Origin: Auriscalpium vulgare | Taxonomy: Eukaryota > Basidiomycota > Agaricomycetes > Russulales > Auriscalpiaceae | Direction of reading: 5' to 3' | DNA length: 64,000 nucleotides | Assembly (NCBI GenBank): GCA_019915015.1 | Contig: JAHBBC010000021.1 | Span: forward strand, 558,001-622,000 | In this document: piece by piece, positions 21,827 through 33,833 of the stretch | Numbering within the stretch: the first letter of the stretch is position 1 | How the letters are laid out: each line of letters opens with the position of its first letter | Position numbers and translations under genes: made by a program | Notes under the pieces: generated by a model | The model's input: only the letters and a program-made list of their open reading frames with translations | The model's database searches: none | What the model was told of the DNA's origin: nothing

Positions 21827-23713
21827 TTAAACACCCGTACTTTGCGCCTCTGGAGGTGCAATATCGACCATGCGCAGTTCTTGCAGCCCACGCTCCCTCC
21901 TCCACTTATTGCAGGTGTTGAGCGTGTTCGGGTCAATCAAGAACCTGGGCAGGAACAATCAGCCATGGCGCTGAACAATGATGGTGAGAGGACTGACCCA
22001 TATCGTCTGAGCCAAGTCTCGCCGATCTCCCAATTGGTGTGTGCCAACACATCATCGCCGTGCAGTGTCACGCCCTGCGCATAATCGTGCAAACAATCCA
22101 CGAGGTTGAAACGTCCTGTGAAGACCGCCGATAAGCACTCGCAGCGACTGTATGGATATGTGAATGTCCTCTCACCGCGAAGCAGTATCAGGCGGTCGCG
22201 GAGGTCAGGATGGATGATGCGGTCAATAACGCTTTCTGGAACAAAAATAGAGTCAGAACAACTCCCAATAGGAGTTAAGGATGCGAACCATGCGGCACCG
22301 TCCTGGATATAACATAAGGTCAGGTACAAGTAAGAAGAGAACAGTGGCGCACCGTTGTACTAATGTTGGACGGAGTGATGCAGGCAGGCAGTAAGCGCTG
22401 TTCCGCTTGTAGTTGTCCAGGTGATACCTAGTTCTAAGAGTGGGCAAAAGATTATGCAATGTTATGGACAACATGACATACGAGATAAGTTTCTGCGCCT
22501 CCAGGCTCTTCGGATCGAGCAACTCAAGATCCTCCGAGTTCGACGGGACAGGAGGGTTCGTTCTTGGTTGCGGCTGTGGCTGCACGGGAGCAGCTGTGTT
22601 GCCGACAAACGACATGGAGGCCATTGGACTATCGACGCTCATGTTGAGTGGGTTTAGATACGAGCTCTGGAAACCAGCTGGGTTGGCTGGAACTTGGGAA
22701 GAGTTGCCATACGCCGGCGTCACGGGAGAAGATGGCCCCAAATTGAACATCGGGGAACCATTCGAGCCACGCATAAGATCGGAGAACAGGCTGTTATCCT
22801 GTGACTGTGACGATGCTCGATTCGTCGAGCTATACAGGTTGCTCCCAGACGGCCCGGGATTCAAAGGCAACAGCGCATTGAAGCTGTCTTGGCTACGGTC
22901 AGGCTCTTCGCGGGGCCTTTTGAGCCTGCCGCTGGCATCGTCATCGTCGGCCGCCCGCTTCCGAGAAGAGGTAGTAGCAGGAGCGCCCGACAAAGTAGTG
23001 GCGCCAACCCCCGTTCCGTCCTGCTTTCGCCGCTGGTAGCTCTCGAACGCAGTGTCGGTCTCGGAACGGTTGATAAAGTTCTCGAAATCGTTGTGCGTCC
23101 AGCCCAACTTGGGAAGCAAGCCGCCAGCTCCGTCGCCGATGAAACCGCTTAGACTGCGGAGAAGATTGCGCAGAACATTGTTCTCCGCCATCAAGTCTGG
23201 GCAGCGTTGTTTAGTAAGGGGCGGTCTACACAAGGAGGTATGGCGCACCTTTGAGGATGTTCCTCATCTCACCCAACGCCTCATCTTTGCCTCCGGAGAG
23301 TATCTCGACTCTAGCTTCAAGATCGCGGATCTGATGATGGAAAGAGCTTTAGATCATCCGCACAGACCGATCGGACTGAGACTTACTCGTTGCTGCTTGC
23401 GCAAGCGGAATTCACGCTGTGCGATCCGGTTCTGGTCACGCCTCGCTGCCTGTGAGCTACGCAAGGAACATATGTCAGAGCAAGCGCGTAATCCAGGGGG
23501 GCAAATAAGGGAATTGCACACTTTGGGTTTTTCTTTCGACCTGGCTTGCCCGCCGGAGGGTCCTGATCATGGCCGTCCTGAGGAGAGCCAACCTCAGAGT
23601 CCTGGAGGAGATGAGTAAGGAGGGCTGGTCAAGAGCTGAGCGCGTACCAAGTCGCCGGAGACGCTTCTCTCTCTGCCGCTGGAGCCCGTACGATGACTGG
23701 CGACGTCCTGCAT
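21827..23713 (-). CDS. bZIP transcription factor with DUF3425 domain
   Basis: Eight exons (23648-23713, 23522-23601, 23387-23456, 23249-23330, 22482-23196, 22361-22427, 21998-22302, 21827-21944) give about 500 residues. The basic region reads RRDQNRIAQREFRLRKQQR, followed by leucine-zipper heptads (IRDLEARVEIL, then MAENNVLRNLLRSL). The N-(x3)-AQ-(x2)-FR pattern is of the AP-1/Yap type. A disordered middle follows, and the C-terminus shows the fungal DUF3425 pattern, with SLRPTL, IIHPDLRDRLILL and a final GFLIDPNTLNTCNKWRRERG. Such factors often control stress or metabolic genes; the target here is unknown. Exon 6 may start six bases earlier at another AG. Confidence 0.88.
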
Positions 23714-23901
23714 GGTGGCGGGAACGCAAGAGAGCGAGAAGGTATAGACGACGACGATGTTGAAAGCAAAGCGACGCGGTGACGCTCAAACGACCGGCAA
23801 TTGAAGCGTCCTGGCGCTCGTTCTCCTATCCTCTCCGGCCGCGGCAGTCGGCCTCCCGGCCGACTCTTCGCGTACATCGTCCACGTTCTGCTCGACGCTG
23901 T

Positions 23902-23936
<35 letters not shown>

Positions 23937-25493
23937 CTCTTGATGGTTGCACGTCCACCCGTACACTCAGTACGCGCACTCTCACTCTTACGCAGTGTCG
24001 TCGCAACGGTGCGCCGGCGTCGTCACCCGTCGGTACGCCAACATGCTCCGTTCATGCGAGTGTTCTGATGTTGTTTCTATGAGACACTTCCAACAAGATA
24101 TGTGTATCGCTAATATCAGGGACACAAGTTGGTGGTCACTACCGGCTTGTGGCAAGGCATGCTCAACACCTCCCACTATCAGCACTATGGTGTCACAAAT
24201 TTCCGGCATTATTATCACGATACGGAAGACGCACGAGATTGGGAGGTGGCTATGGTAACTGGAACGATGACGATTCTCAGGGCGCAAGCAAGAATGAGCC
24301 AGTCCCGACTATTTCCCCCGCATAAATGAGTCGAAGGCACCGTGGTTGAGAAGGGAAAGCCAACCTTCATGTGGTCACCTGGCCTCGAATTGGACCACTG
24401 GCAAAACAGCGTAAGATATATGCTGAATTGCGGGCGCAACCTCATACATACTTCGTTTTGTCCTCTTTTTGTACATGATGCGGTGCCCGCACTCGCGACA
24501 ACGGATGGGCTCTCGCGGCTTAATTTCGTTTTTCGCGCCGCAATCTATTTTCCAATCAGCACTACACGACTATGAAGTTACGAAGAGCTGCCCACCCGCG
24601 CACAGGTACTCCATCTCCTGCCTAGGAGGAGGTAGGAAGGACGAGTTACCTCCACCTGGACCTTGCTGCTGATTCATGCTGGTGGCAGAGGGGGAAAGAG
24701 GTGAACGTCACAGCGTGACCTGGCGCGTACTGTAACAGGCAGGACCCCCAGGTCCTTTCCGCTGGTCAAAACCCCTTGTACAATCCGGTGCTCTGGGCGA
24801 TGTCGGCGTGCTGGCCGGACGCCGCTAATTGTGGGTGCTACAAGGTGCTACAACGTACTTACGTATGGGTTGGCTGAAACTCGACTTGTCAGGCCGGACA
24901 TCAACGGGGCCTCATCACCATTGTTTTGGCGTCCACCTAGTGTCAGAACATATGCAGTCCAGCAACAGGAGCTGGCGTGACAGCACACGCCTGACAGAGA
25001 GGCTGAGGCGGTATCCCTGGAGTGTCGCATCGCGGTTGCTATACCACTAAGTCTACGCTGCGCGGGTGAGTGTCCGAGTGCTATGCGTGCTATGCAGAAA
25101 GACATGTAGTAACGGGTCTCTCGGCCTGCAACATTCAGTGCTAGATGTCCCGTGATCGTCCAGGGCAATCGAGGGCACGGAGAACGGATGATGTGACCCG
25201 AAGATCGAGGAGATGGAAATCTTTATTGTGCCCTTATACCGTGAGGATGTCTCCTTGCCGACGCGTTGACCAGTTGATGGACAAGCCGCGTCTGGGGATA
25301 TTGTGGCAGCGAACTGAGCCCGTCAGCCCGCTCAGCAACTAGCTACGTTACACAAGGTAGTGTCTTGACGACTCGTATCTCACAGCCACGGGGCATCCGT
25401 TTCTAGGGTCCCCTATTGTTATATACCTCAGTCCTCGCCGATGGGTGGTCCCTCCAAGGTTGTTCTCCTCTTCGACCTCTCGCCGTCCCTGGC
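23714..25493. other. Gene-free stretch, about 1.8 kb
   Basis: Only short, unconvincing frames on both strands. It holds a GGCGAC hexamer run near its left end. Probably the promoters of the bZIP gene and of the gene at 25,494. Confidence 0.5.
23902..23936. repeat. GGCGAC hexanucleotide repeat
   Basis: Five to six copies of GGCGAC upstream of the bZIP start codon. It lies in non-coding sequence, unlike the hexamer in the TVP38-like gene. Confidence 0.9.
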
Positions 25494-26358
25494 ATGATGG
25501 CCTCTCTTCCGTCGTTCGTAGAGCTCATGTCGTCTCTCGGACTTGAAGACGAGGCATCGCATCCCCGCCTCTCCTCGGCATGCGGCCGTGCCCGCTCTCT
25601 CTCGTCCGCGTCCTCCTCTTCTTTCCAGGAAGAAGAGTACGCCCCGTCCCGCGCCGTCGGACAATATCTCCTCGTGCCCGTCCGGTACGACCCTCACGAT
25701 CGTGCTGGTGACCCGGATGCGAGCATCCCCCGCGTCTCGCGTCATGTGAAGGGCAGATATTCTCCTTATTCCGCTGCATCGGTGCGTTGCCAGCCTCCGT
25801 CATCAAGTATGCGCTGACAATAGCTGTGCAGATTCCGCGCAAGGGCAGCCTGCCTGTCATCCATTCAGACGCGGATTCGAATCGCAGACCACAGCGGGTG
25901 CGTGCGTCTGTACGCGATAGGAACTGCGTTGACGTGTGCTGATGATACTACCTCAGGCTATCTCGTCTTCCCCGCTGAACTTCACTGCGCCCCCATCTCA
26001 GCGCGCGGTTTGGGTGACCCGCCCAAGCCGCAGTGGCCAATCCTCGCGCCGCGGAAGTCAGACCTGGTCCAAAGAGTCAGATCAGGACTCCGTCACACCT
26101 ATCTCCAGCTTCCTTCGTCGTAAATCACCCAACGGCAGCCCGTCTACATCTCCGACATCTCCTTCCTTCCCTCGATCAATCGACATACCGCTCGCCCCAG
26201 TTGCTATCCCCGCTCTCCCCACCCTCCTTGCCCCATTCCTCGCATCATCTGTTTCCCCGGATAACCTGGCTGGAGGTTCATCGAAAATGTCCTCCGATAG
26301 CAATCCGTCCCGATCCCGCAGCACATCTCATTCGCTTCCGATACACGTCCAGAACTGA
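25494..26358 (+). CDS. Ser/Pro-rich protein of unknown function
   Basis: Three exons (25494-25781, 25832-25897, 25957-26358) give 251 residues. The protein starts MMASLPSFVELMSSLGLEDE and includes QYLLVPVRYDPHD and, after the first join, IPRKGSLPVIHSDADSN. The C-terminal half is mostly Ser, Pro and Arg with many SP and TP sites. I see no domain, signal peptide or membrane span. Clean splice joins that keep frame across two introns argue that it is real. It may be regulated by phosphorylation, but that is inference from composition. Confidence 0.6.
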
Positions 26359-26671
26359 TCTGGACATTTTGCACTCGTTGTCGACTCGCCTTGCTTTCTC
26401 ACTTACTTATGTTGTTCCTTGTGAGCCCTAGGCTACACGCTCATTCGCTTCGCGTATCGCACGCGATGGACTTGTCTATCCTGTAGGCTCCTCGATGGGG
26501 TCCCCTATATAACCCTCTCGGTCGTTACCCGTAGTAATCTTCAGTCGTTTTATAAGGACACTGCGCGTTGGGTGTAGGATAAATCATGCATGTAATAGTA
26601 CCCCATTGACATCACACCCTGACCTGATTCCAAGTATGTCATGATCCCAAGGAGGAGGGATAGCGAATCAA
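26359..26671. other. Convergent intergenic region
   Basis: 313 bases between converging 3' ends. No coding signal. Confidence 0.5.
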
Positions 26672-27867
26672 TTAGTCATGCATGTCCTCGTCTGGACCAG
26701 GACAGTGTTCGGCCATGTCTCCAGCATCCTCGTATTGTGCGCCGCACCAGAAGCAGTACGAGTAATTGCTGCGTAGGTAGTCGACAACTCGGTATAACCG
26801 TTCTTGAGGCTAGATCAGTGACGCCGTCAGCTGGGTACGTGGCAATCAAAGCGATACAGCTCACCGCTAAACGCAGGAATTGTACTGCCTCCTCCACTGT
26901 CTCTGGTGTGAAATGTATCACCTCGGTGTTTGCGGATCCACCGGTCGCGTCGGGGTCGTCCAGGTCGGGTTCCAGAGAGGTCAGAGCGTCAGCGCGCATC
27001 TGCGCACGCAGTTGCTGGGCAGGAGTGCTATTGGCTGCGGGTGGCACAATTCCGAGAGCATCCAGGAGGCCGTCGGGGAACGTGTCCGTGTTGGTTGGAT
27101 TCAACCAGTAGACGTTGAACTGTGCAGATTATGGTCAGAACCCGCTTTATGAATAAGACGTGCGCGGAATATAGAGCTTACTGTCTTGCCAGCCTGCTCG
27201 TCAAGGTTAGCGCACGTACGTTGTGCAGGGACCAGCCGTCCTTCCGCTCGTCGCTGCTCGAACTCTCTACGGGCACGATCGCGGAAGGACTCTCGACTGT
27301 CTTGCTCCTCCGCCTTCGCGACTTTGGCTAGCCGGTCGAGAACAGAAGGAGAGGCTGCGCGCTTCCCTAACCCAATGCCCCTCTTCCCTAAGTTGAACGT
27401 CAATTCCCGATGCTTATATTAGATATTCGAAGGACTGAGGTGCACTCACCTGCCCACTCGTTAACAGCCAGAGGTTGCACTAAGCGTCGCGGACCAGCCT
27501 CGACGCTGCCTTCTCGGGAGTGGGGCTCGCCTTGGTCTGCAGCCGGTCCATCAGGTTCCGCCTTTTGGGTATTATCTGCCCCCAACGCCTGTCCGGGCTT
27601 GAAGCCCATCTTCATCATCATCGCCAGGGCCTTGTTGCTGCCGGACGCGGACTCCTCGCCGGCTCTTTCGAATAAGCTCTTGCTGAGGCCGGCCTCGCGA
27701 GACTCTAGCTCCCGCTGACGCCGGCTTTTCTGCCGGTTCTGCTCATTCTTGAGTTGTGATCGTCTGAGCGCTTCTTTTCGTTTGTCGTGATAGGATTTGG
27801 GTTGTGTTGAAGCTGCGGTTTCAGCTAAGAATTTGTCTGAGAGGTAGTCGTCTTCGTCCTCGGCCAT
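26672..27867 (-). CDS. GPATCH11: G-patch protein GPATCH11-like
   Basis: Four exons (27450-27867, 27182-27387, 26865-27119, 26672-26809) give 338 residues. The N-terminus (DEDDYLSDKFL) and the basic KRKEALRRSQLKNEQNRQ region are followed by a G-patch: ALAMMMKMGFKPGQALG, interrupted by a long acidic-polar insert, then GKRGIGLGKR. The C-terminus is the domain typical of this family, YCFWCGAQYEDAGDMAEHCPG followed by DEDMHD at the end. GPATCH11 relatives are nuclear and linked to RNA processing or centromeres; the fungal role is not established. Confidence 0.88.
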
Positions 27868-28293
27868 GATGCAAGACTAAGAAGGTAAGCGTCACGCTCG
27901 CGACTTGGTGTCCATGTCTCCTTTTGCTCTTTTGTTTGCTATAACAGCACGGACATCATGATCAGTCTGCACTGGCGTGAGTACAAGCCCAGACAAGCCC
28001 TTGCTGTATAATGGACTCCAGCGATTTGTTGCCTTGGCAACACAGGTGCACGGTAGGCCGTGGCACAAAGGGAACAAGTCATCACACATCCGGGTACGAT
28101 GCCACGACATCCGACTACAAAGGGGCTAAAGTGGAGAAGGGGCACGTTGAACGACGACGACTGAAGGCAACGTGCAGCCAACAGAACGACGATGACGGAG
28201 TGGCGGGTCAGGACAACCACCACATACGATAGAATAGGAGAGCGATACCATAACATGTTGAAAAGCGTTTACGAAGAGGCAGGCTACCACCGA
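27868..28293. other. Intergenic region
   Basis: 426 bases between the GPATCH11-like start and the 3' end of the RRM gene. It holds the GPATCH11 promoter. No coding signal. Confidence 0.5.
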
Positions 28294-29431
28294 TTAAGAG
28301 GCCACGATGGTGACCTCCGGAGTAGCCTCCTTGTCAGCCGCCGCCTCAGCCTCAGCCTTCTCCTCTTCCTCAACCTGAGCGTTCACCGCAATCTTGACAG
28401 CGATGGGCCTGCCACCGACCTCCTTGCCCTCAAGCGCCTCGATAGCCTTCTTCTGCTCAGCCTCGTCCCCAACGTCGACAAAACCGTAGCCCTTGCTCTT
28501 GCGAGGGCGTCCCCAACGACGGCGAACGATGCGAGCAGAGTTAACCTTGATGCCCGCATCCGTGAACAAAGCAGTGAGTCCGGCGTCATCGACGTTAAAG
28601 CCAAGGTTCGCCACGAAAAGCACCGTCTGCGAGGGCTCGCCGACAGGCTCCTCACCGGCAGCACGAGGTGGGCGCGGCGCACGCTTCTTGCGGGGCTGCT
28701 TAGCAGCCTCGCCATCAGCAGGAGCAGCGTCGGCCTCACCCTCAGCCTTAGGCTTTTTCTAAGGACGGCGATCAGTAGGAGGCGGCGATGCGCAGAGTAT
28801 ATGCGCTTACGGTCGACTTTTTCTTTTTCTTCTTGGGCTTCTCGGCATCACCTTCGGCGGGGACAACGTCGTCCACCTTGACAGGTTCGCCGTTGGCTTC
28901 GGCGTCAGTGACCTCGCCGGGAACGGCTTTGGCCCCGCGCCTTCCAGGCCTGCGGCGAGCTTTCTTTTCCTTTCGCTCCTGATCTTTCAGTTCGGCCGGC
29001 TTGGCGATCTCGACAATGATGGGACGTTCGTCGAGGTCCTTGGCGTTGAGGGCGTCGACGGCCTTCTGCGCGGCTTCTGCGCTCTTGAGGGCAACAAACC
29101 CATATCCCGCTGATCTAGTCCCTCGCATGATGACCTGGGCGGAGAGACTGGGGCAACGAGGCGCGACACGTAAGTAGGCGAGCGAGTGCCAGCAAATGCT
29201 GTGCATGGACGTACATGTCGCTCTCCACAGGCGCGAAGAACGCCTTCAGCCCTTCATCCGTGGTAGAGTACGCGAGGTTGCCGACGAAGACCTGAGGGGG
29301 TCGGTGAGCACGCACGGGGGCGGGGCGGGGTCGTGTGGGGATGCACGGACCTTGAAACCTGGTGCTTCCTCGACGACCTCAGCCGGAGGCACGCCGTTTT
29401 CTGTAACCGGGGCGGCTGGGGCGTCGGACAT
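28294..29431 (-). CDS. RNA-binding protein with two RRMs
   Basis: Four exons (29351-29431, 29215-29291, 28811-29147, 28294-28758) give 319 residues. RRM1 has RNP2 as VFVGNLAY and RNP1 as SAGYGFVAL. RRM2 has VLFVANLGF and KSKGYGFVDV. A Lys/Arg-rich linker (KEKKARRRPGRRG, KKKKKKS) separates them and could serve as a nuclear signal. Single-strand RNA binding is expected. I cannot tie it to one named yeast protein. The second exon reaches RRM1 only if the intron ends at the farther upstream AG, which restores phase and a normal sequence (SDILSAQVIM). Confidence 0.87.
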
Positions 29432-29904
29432 TGTGGGCGGGACGAAAGGACGGGTGTTGAGGGGATGAACGTGTGATGAACTCTTTGAACCGGTTTCTGT
29501 GTATCAAACTTGGAGGTTGAAAGAAAGGGAGAAAGTGGCTGCGCGACCTGTTTTGATGCAACGCGAAACTCCGCCGCGCGCGCCACGGGCACGCCTCTGC
29601 GCATAGGCGAGCGCTGCGTCTCGGCCTCTGTCGTCCGAGTCGGAGGGGTGGGTGGTCCGTGCGTCGTCGCTGGGTGCGCGCGTCGCTGGGTGCGATGCCC
29701 GCTGCGGGCTGCGGGGGTGGTCCGGCGGGCTGTCCAGAGCGTGCGGCGAGCAAAGACCGGCGGGGATGCCAAGGAGCGTTACATAAGCGACATCACCGTA
29801 TAAGACGTCGTCGGTTGCTGTCGTCAACACCACCGATTTTTCCTCTCCGCACCACTTGGCCCTCTGGCCCCCGCCGTTCCTTTCCATCCCGCTCGTTGCC
29901 CCCC
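29432..29904. promoter_or_regulatory. RRM/GH128 divergent promoter region
   Basis: 473 bases between two divergent start codons. Both strands open long but non-protein-like frames that reflect GC content. No specific site recognised. Confidence 0.5.
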
Positions 29905-31262
29905 ATGGCCGCCCTCAAGTTCTTCAACCTCCTCGCTCTCTCCTCCCTCGCCCTCGTCGCCCTCTCTTTCAATGCCGCACCCGTGAACGCCCTTGCAACC
30001 GACCACCGTCACATTGCTCGCAGCATCAACCACGCACACAACGGCGTCGCGAAGAAGAAGCGCGACTCGAAGCGCTGCAAGCCTCGCACCGCCTCCTCCT
30101 CTCTCGTGTCGTCCTCGGCCCCGGCCTCCTCCACCGCGCACTCCTCCACTGCCCCCGCCACCACCACCACGCATACCACCACCAAGTCGTCGTCCACCGC
30201 GAAGGCTGCGGCCACCACCGCGAGCAGCGGAGGCAGCGCAGGCGGAAACTCTTTCAAGGGCAAGGTCGGCCTCTCCTGGTCCAACGGCGAACAGGGCACT
30301 CTCAGCCACCATGTTTCTGACAGCGTTGGCATGTCCGTTGTTTCCCAATGTTCAACCCGATTCAAGACCCTGACCATCCTCCATCACAGGGTTTACAACT
30401 GGACCCCGCAAAAGGTCCAAGGCGCTGACGCACTTGGCCTCGCGTTCCTTCCTCAGCTCTGGGGTGAGAAGGATATCGGCGCTTTCCAGCAGTATGTCAA
30501 GAAGGGCTATGCCACTCATGTCCTTGGTTTCAACGAGTACGTACCGTTTTTGTCGCTCATCACCATTCACTTTATGTGTCCTTTGCAGACCTGATCAAAG
30601 CGGTCAATCCAACTTGTCTCCTTCGCAAGGCGTGTCCCTCTGGAGAAGCTACATTGAACCTCTGAAGGACCAGGGCTACACTTTGATCTCCCCCGCTACT
30701 ACTAATGCGGCGTCGGGCAAGCAGTGGTTGGTCGACTTCATCGATCAATGCACAGGATGTACCGTGAGTGTCAACGGATGTCTCCTGGTCCTGTGGCTAA
30801 CAGTGTCTGCAGGTCGACGCGATGTCTACCCACTTCTACGGCACCAAAGCCCAGGATTTGATCGACCATCTCAACGACCTGCACACCACGTTCAACAAGC
30901 CCATCTATCTCACTGAATACGCATGCCAGGTGACCATTCTCCTTGGTTGTAGTCGACGCTTTGTTGATCCGTTTTCGTGCGTCAGGACTACTCTGGCGCT
31001 AACAATCAGTGCTCCCAGGATGAGATCTTCAGCTTCATGGGGACCACGACGTCGTTCATGCAATCACAGTCCTGGATGGCCGGATACTTCTGGTTCAGTA
31101 CGTTCGTTTCGTTGGCGAATTCGCGACTCTGTCTTACGCTGTCTAGGTTCTATGACTGGGTCCGAGCTTCAGGCCAACAAAGTCAACCCGCTCAACGCGC
31201 TCATCCAGGAAGGTGACACGACCCAGCGCACGGACCTTGGAAACATGTACCTCAACCCCTAG
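29905..31262 (+). CDS. Secreted GH128 beta-1,3-glucanase-like protein
   Basis: Six exons (29905-30332, 30390-30536, 30589-30763, 30813-30929, 30986-31097, 31147-31262) give 364 residues. A signal peptide (LLALSSLALVALSF) is followed by a basic region with KKKR, a likely Kex2-type cleavage site, and a Ser/Thr/Ala linker likely to be O-glycosylated. The catalytic region has the GH128 (Asl1-like) pattern: GLSWSNGEQG, VYNWTP, LAFLPQLWG, ATHVLGFNEP with the acid Glu, STHFYGT, and PIYLTEYAC with the second Glu. GH128 enzymes cut beta-1,3-glucans, so a role in wall remodelling is inferred. Confidence 0.9.
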
Positions 31263-31505
31263 TGGAGCGAGCGCGCGTATACTGCTTTGAATTATACGAT
31301 ACCCACATTTCTTGATTTACAAGCCTGGTGCGCGGGAGGAGTCTGGTCTGCTCTTGTTTGTTGTCCATATCCACACATTCTGTTGTTGATCTGTTCGCGG
31401 CACTGCGTGCTGCGCAATCACACATTTCTTGTCTTTGCCCGGAAACGCGAGATGGTGTGAGATATAAGGCGCGGGAAGCGACTTCACCGTCTGCGTCTTG
31501 CCACG

Positions 31506-32628
31506 ATGGTGAAGCTCCCTCCAGCAGTGAAACACTTACTCACCCTGCGCAATCCCAACTCGCTACCTGGGCTACCATTGTCGCGTTTGAATGAGGCATT
31601 CAGTAGCACGTACGCGGACGCAAAGCGCAACCGTGCGGAGACAGGGTGGCTCGTCCTCACTGTGAGCATCGAGCGGCCCAGTCTGCATCGCGACTCACCC
31701 TCCATTCGACGGCAGACTTGCACTCTCTTGACCCTGAATATACCATCGTCTGTGGGCCATCTGTACCGCTTTGCGACGAGGACCGACGTCAATGATGCCC
31801 GTACACGTTTCGACCCACCCACGGCCACGACCAAGGCAGCGCTTATGCGGGAGGCTGCACTGAAGAGCACCATCTTTGTGGGCGTCCCTCGGGTATGGAC
31901 CGTCTTGCTCAGAACGCCTGATGTTCGTTTTCAAATGACGCTTCTTAGGTGATCCTTAGCCTCACAGCTCTCATGGATACCGTGGAGGAAGATGTGAAAG
32001 GGTCTATGCGGACCGAATCGCGCAGGTGCGAGTTTATTCGCCATCTCCTGTCACGTCCTAAACAGTTCTATGCCTTTCCCAGGACCGCGAGTGCTGACAC
32101 CATCGACTCGGTCGTTGCGAGGGGACAGGCGCTGTGGAACTCGATCTATGAGCCGCACGCAGTCAAACTATACAACAAACTCGGGTCATATCACCCCGAC
32201 TTCATCTGTGCGTCCAAGTCATTGTTCCCTTTTGACTGATGTGGGAAGTCCTGTGCACTTTCGATCGTGATCAATCTTGGGATGCTTCGAGCCCGATACT
32301 CATGAGCCGCCCTATTTCAGCCTTCATCATCCAGTCCTACGGCTCCGTTCTGTCTCCCTTACCTGGGGCAAATGAACAAGGAAACCTCAGCCGTGCTCTG
32401 GGCTCCGTTGTCGGGGTTGCTTGCCTTCGCGCAGAAGGACGCGTCGGCCCCCAGCTGACTAGCCACGTCTTTGGTCTTCTCAAGGCGCGCTCGATTGAAG
32501 ATCAAAGCGACGAGGATATATGGCTTTCTAGTGACGAAGGAACCGAGTGGGTTATCCGCACAGTCGACGCCTTACTCGACGTCGCCGAGTCCGAGGGGAA
32601 GGAAGCTCCGAGAGATGCGAAGTTGTAG
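31506..32628 (+). CDS. AhpD-like protein
   Basis: Five exons (31506-31661, 31716-31892, 31949-32025, 32083-32207, 32321-32628) give 280 residues. Conserved-looking blocks are LYNKLGSYHPDFI, FIIQSYGSVLSPLPG and VACLRAEGRVGPQLTSHVFG. I associate this with fungal proteins annotated AhpD-like (carboxymuconolactone decarboxylase superfamily). The classic CxxC redox pair of AhpD is not visible; only one Cys and a downstream His sit in the expected helix. Peroxidase activity is therefore doubtful, and the family call rests on memory of the pattern. No signal peptide is seen. Confidence 0.6.
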
Positions 32629-32988
32629 GAACGGTGGTGCGAGCCTCGTGTATGGTGTATGTAGATGGTTTCTGATAATCGCAACGTGTTGTCAGCCCCT
32701 GAATTTACTTTGACGGTCAAAGCCACGTGTTGGACTTTCCAAGGACCGAGAATTGTGCATGGGGCAAATGTCCAACCACGAGGCTTGCGTCGTGTGCGGT
32801 GGGGATGCGGGGAAACACGAGCACTGATCTCCGATAGGACGCGAGCGGAATATGTTCTACATATACAAAATCGACGAGCGTACGGTTGAACAAGATAAGC
32901 AAAGCCCGACAGCAGGCATTAATTATACACTTCTCGATACCAAGGGCCTCGCCTTAACTTAGCAAGCCATCCACAGTCAGATGCCCTA
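32629..32988. other. Convergent intergenic region
   Basis: 360 bases between converging 3' ends. Nothing recognised. Confidence 0.5.
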
Positions 32989-33833
32989 TCACAAATTGAA
33001 CGCCGATGCAAATCTGTAAAGCATGGCGGTCACAGTGACAGTATCCATAAGGGGAGGGTGCATCTGCAAAAATAAACCGGACCGGGTGAGCATGTCTAGC
33101 GGCCTGAAAAATCCTCGAGGCATACCACAACCCCCGCGCCAGCCGTGCGGACGAAATGAAGCTCCGCATACACGTCGCCGAGCCCCTGATAACGTGTAGG
33201 TCGCGTGGGCCGAACGAAGGCTATAACGTTGCTGTTGGGATCTTGCAGCTGAAGAAGAGATCTTAGGAGGATGCTTCCGGTGTGCAAGGACGCCCAAGAC
33301 TTACAACGATGTCCTGGCTATTGTGACTCGGCCGCCACCTGTATTGGAAGCCATCCGGACCATTGAAAACGCGGCAATTCTGTACCGCGCGGTGATGAGA
33401 GATGCGCGAGCAACACGTTTTTTGCAGATGAGACATACCGCGCCTTGTGGGTCGCGACGGACCAGGTCGGCCATCGGATAGGTATTCTTTCAGGGCGCGG
33501 CAAGTGAGTGACTGCTCAGCCTGGAATCTAGGACATTTCACACACCTTTCCGATGACGGCGCGCCCGAGACCACCGTTGGGGGACCATTCGAGCTTGGCG
33601 ACGCGGTCCTCCTTGTTGGCCCGGATAGCACGCCAGACAGTAGTAACGCTTTGCCCTTGAGCGTTGGTTTCAGTCTGGGCACGAACATAAGTGAGTATCG
33701 CCGCTGAAGGTAAAAAAAGCCAGATGAAAGGATCGACCTGAAAGCGGTATACTACGCCCCAGGAACTGAAGAGCTGGCTCTGGCGAGGATCCTGAGAGGT
33801 CCAGGAGAGCACGTCGTTCTGAGGAGTGGACAT
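32989..33833 (-). CDS. DUF6593 domain protein
   Basis: Six exons (33738-33833, 33546-33674, 33439-33486, 33305-33379, 33126-33248, 32989-33063) give 181 residues. The sequence runs VTTVWRAIRANKEDRVAKLE, then FNGPDGFQYRWRPS, IAFVRPTRPTRY, and ELHFVRTAGAG, with a helical C-terminus (DTVTVTAMLYRFASAF). This is the beta-rich DUF6593 fold, common and expanded in Agaricomycetes and not assigned a function. There is no signal peptide. Its presence supports a mushroom-forming lineage. Confidence 0.85.

Noticed and set aside
29659..30594. Plus-strand 311-residue frame starting upstream of the GH128 gene
   Set aside because: The real start is the ATG at 29,905, which gives a clean signal peptide. The extension upstream is promoter sequence.
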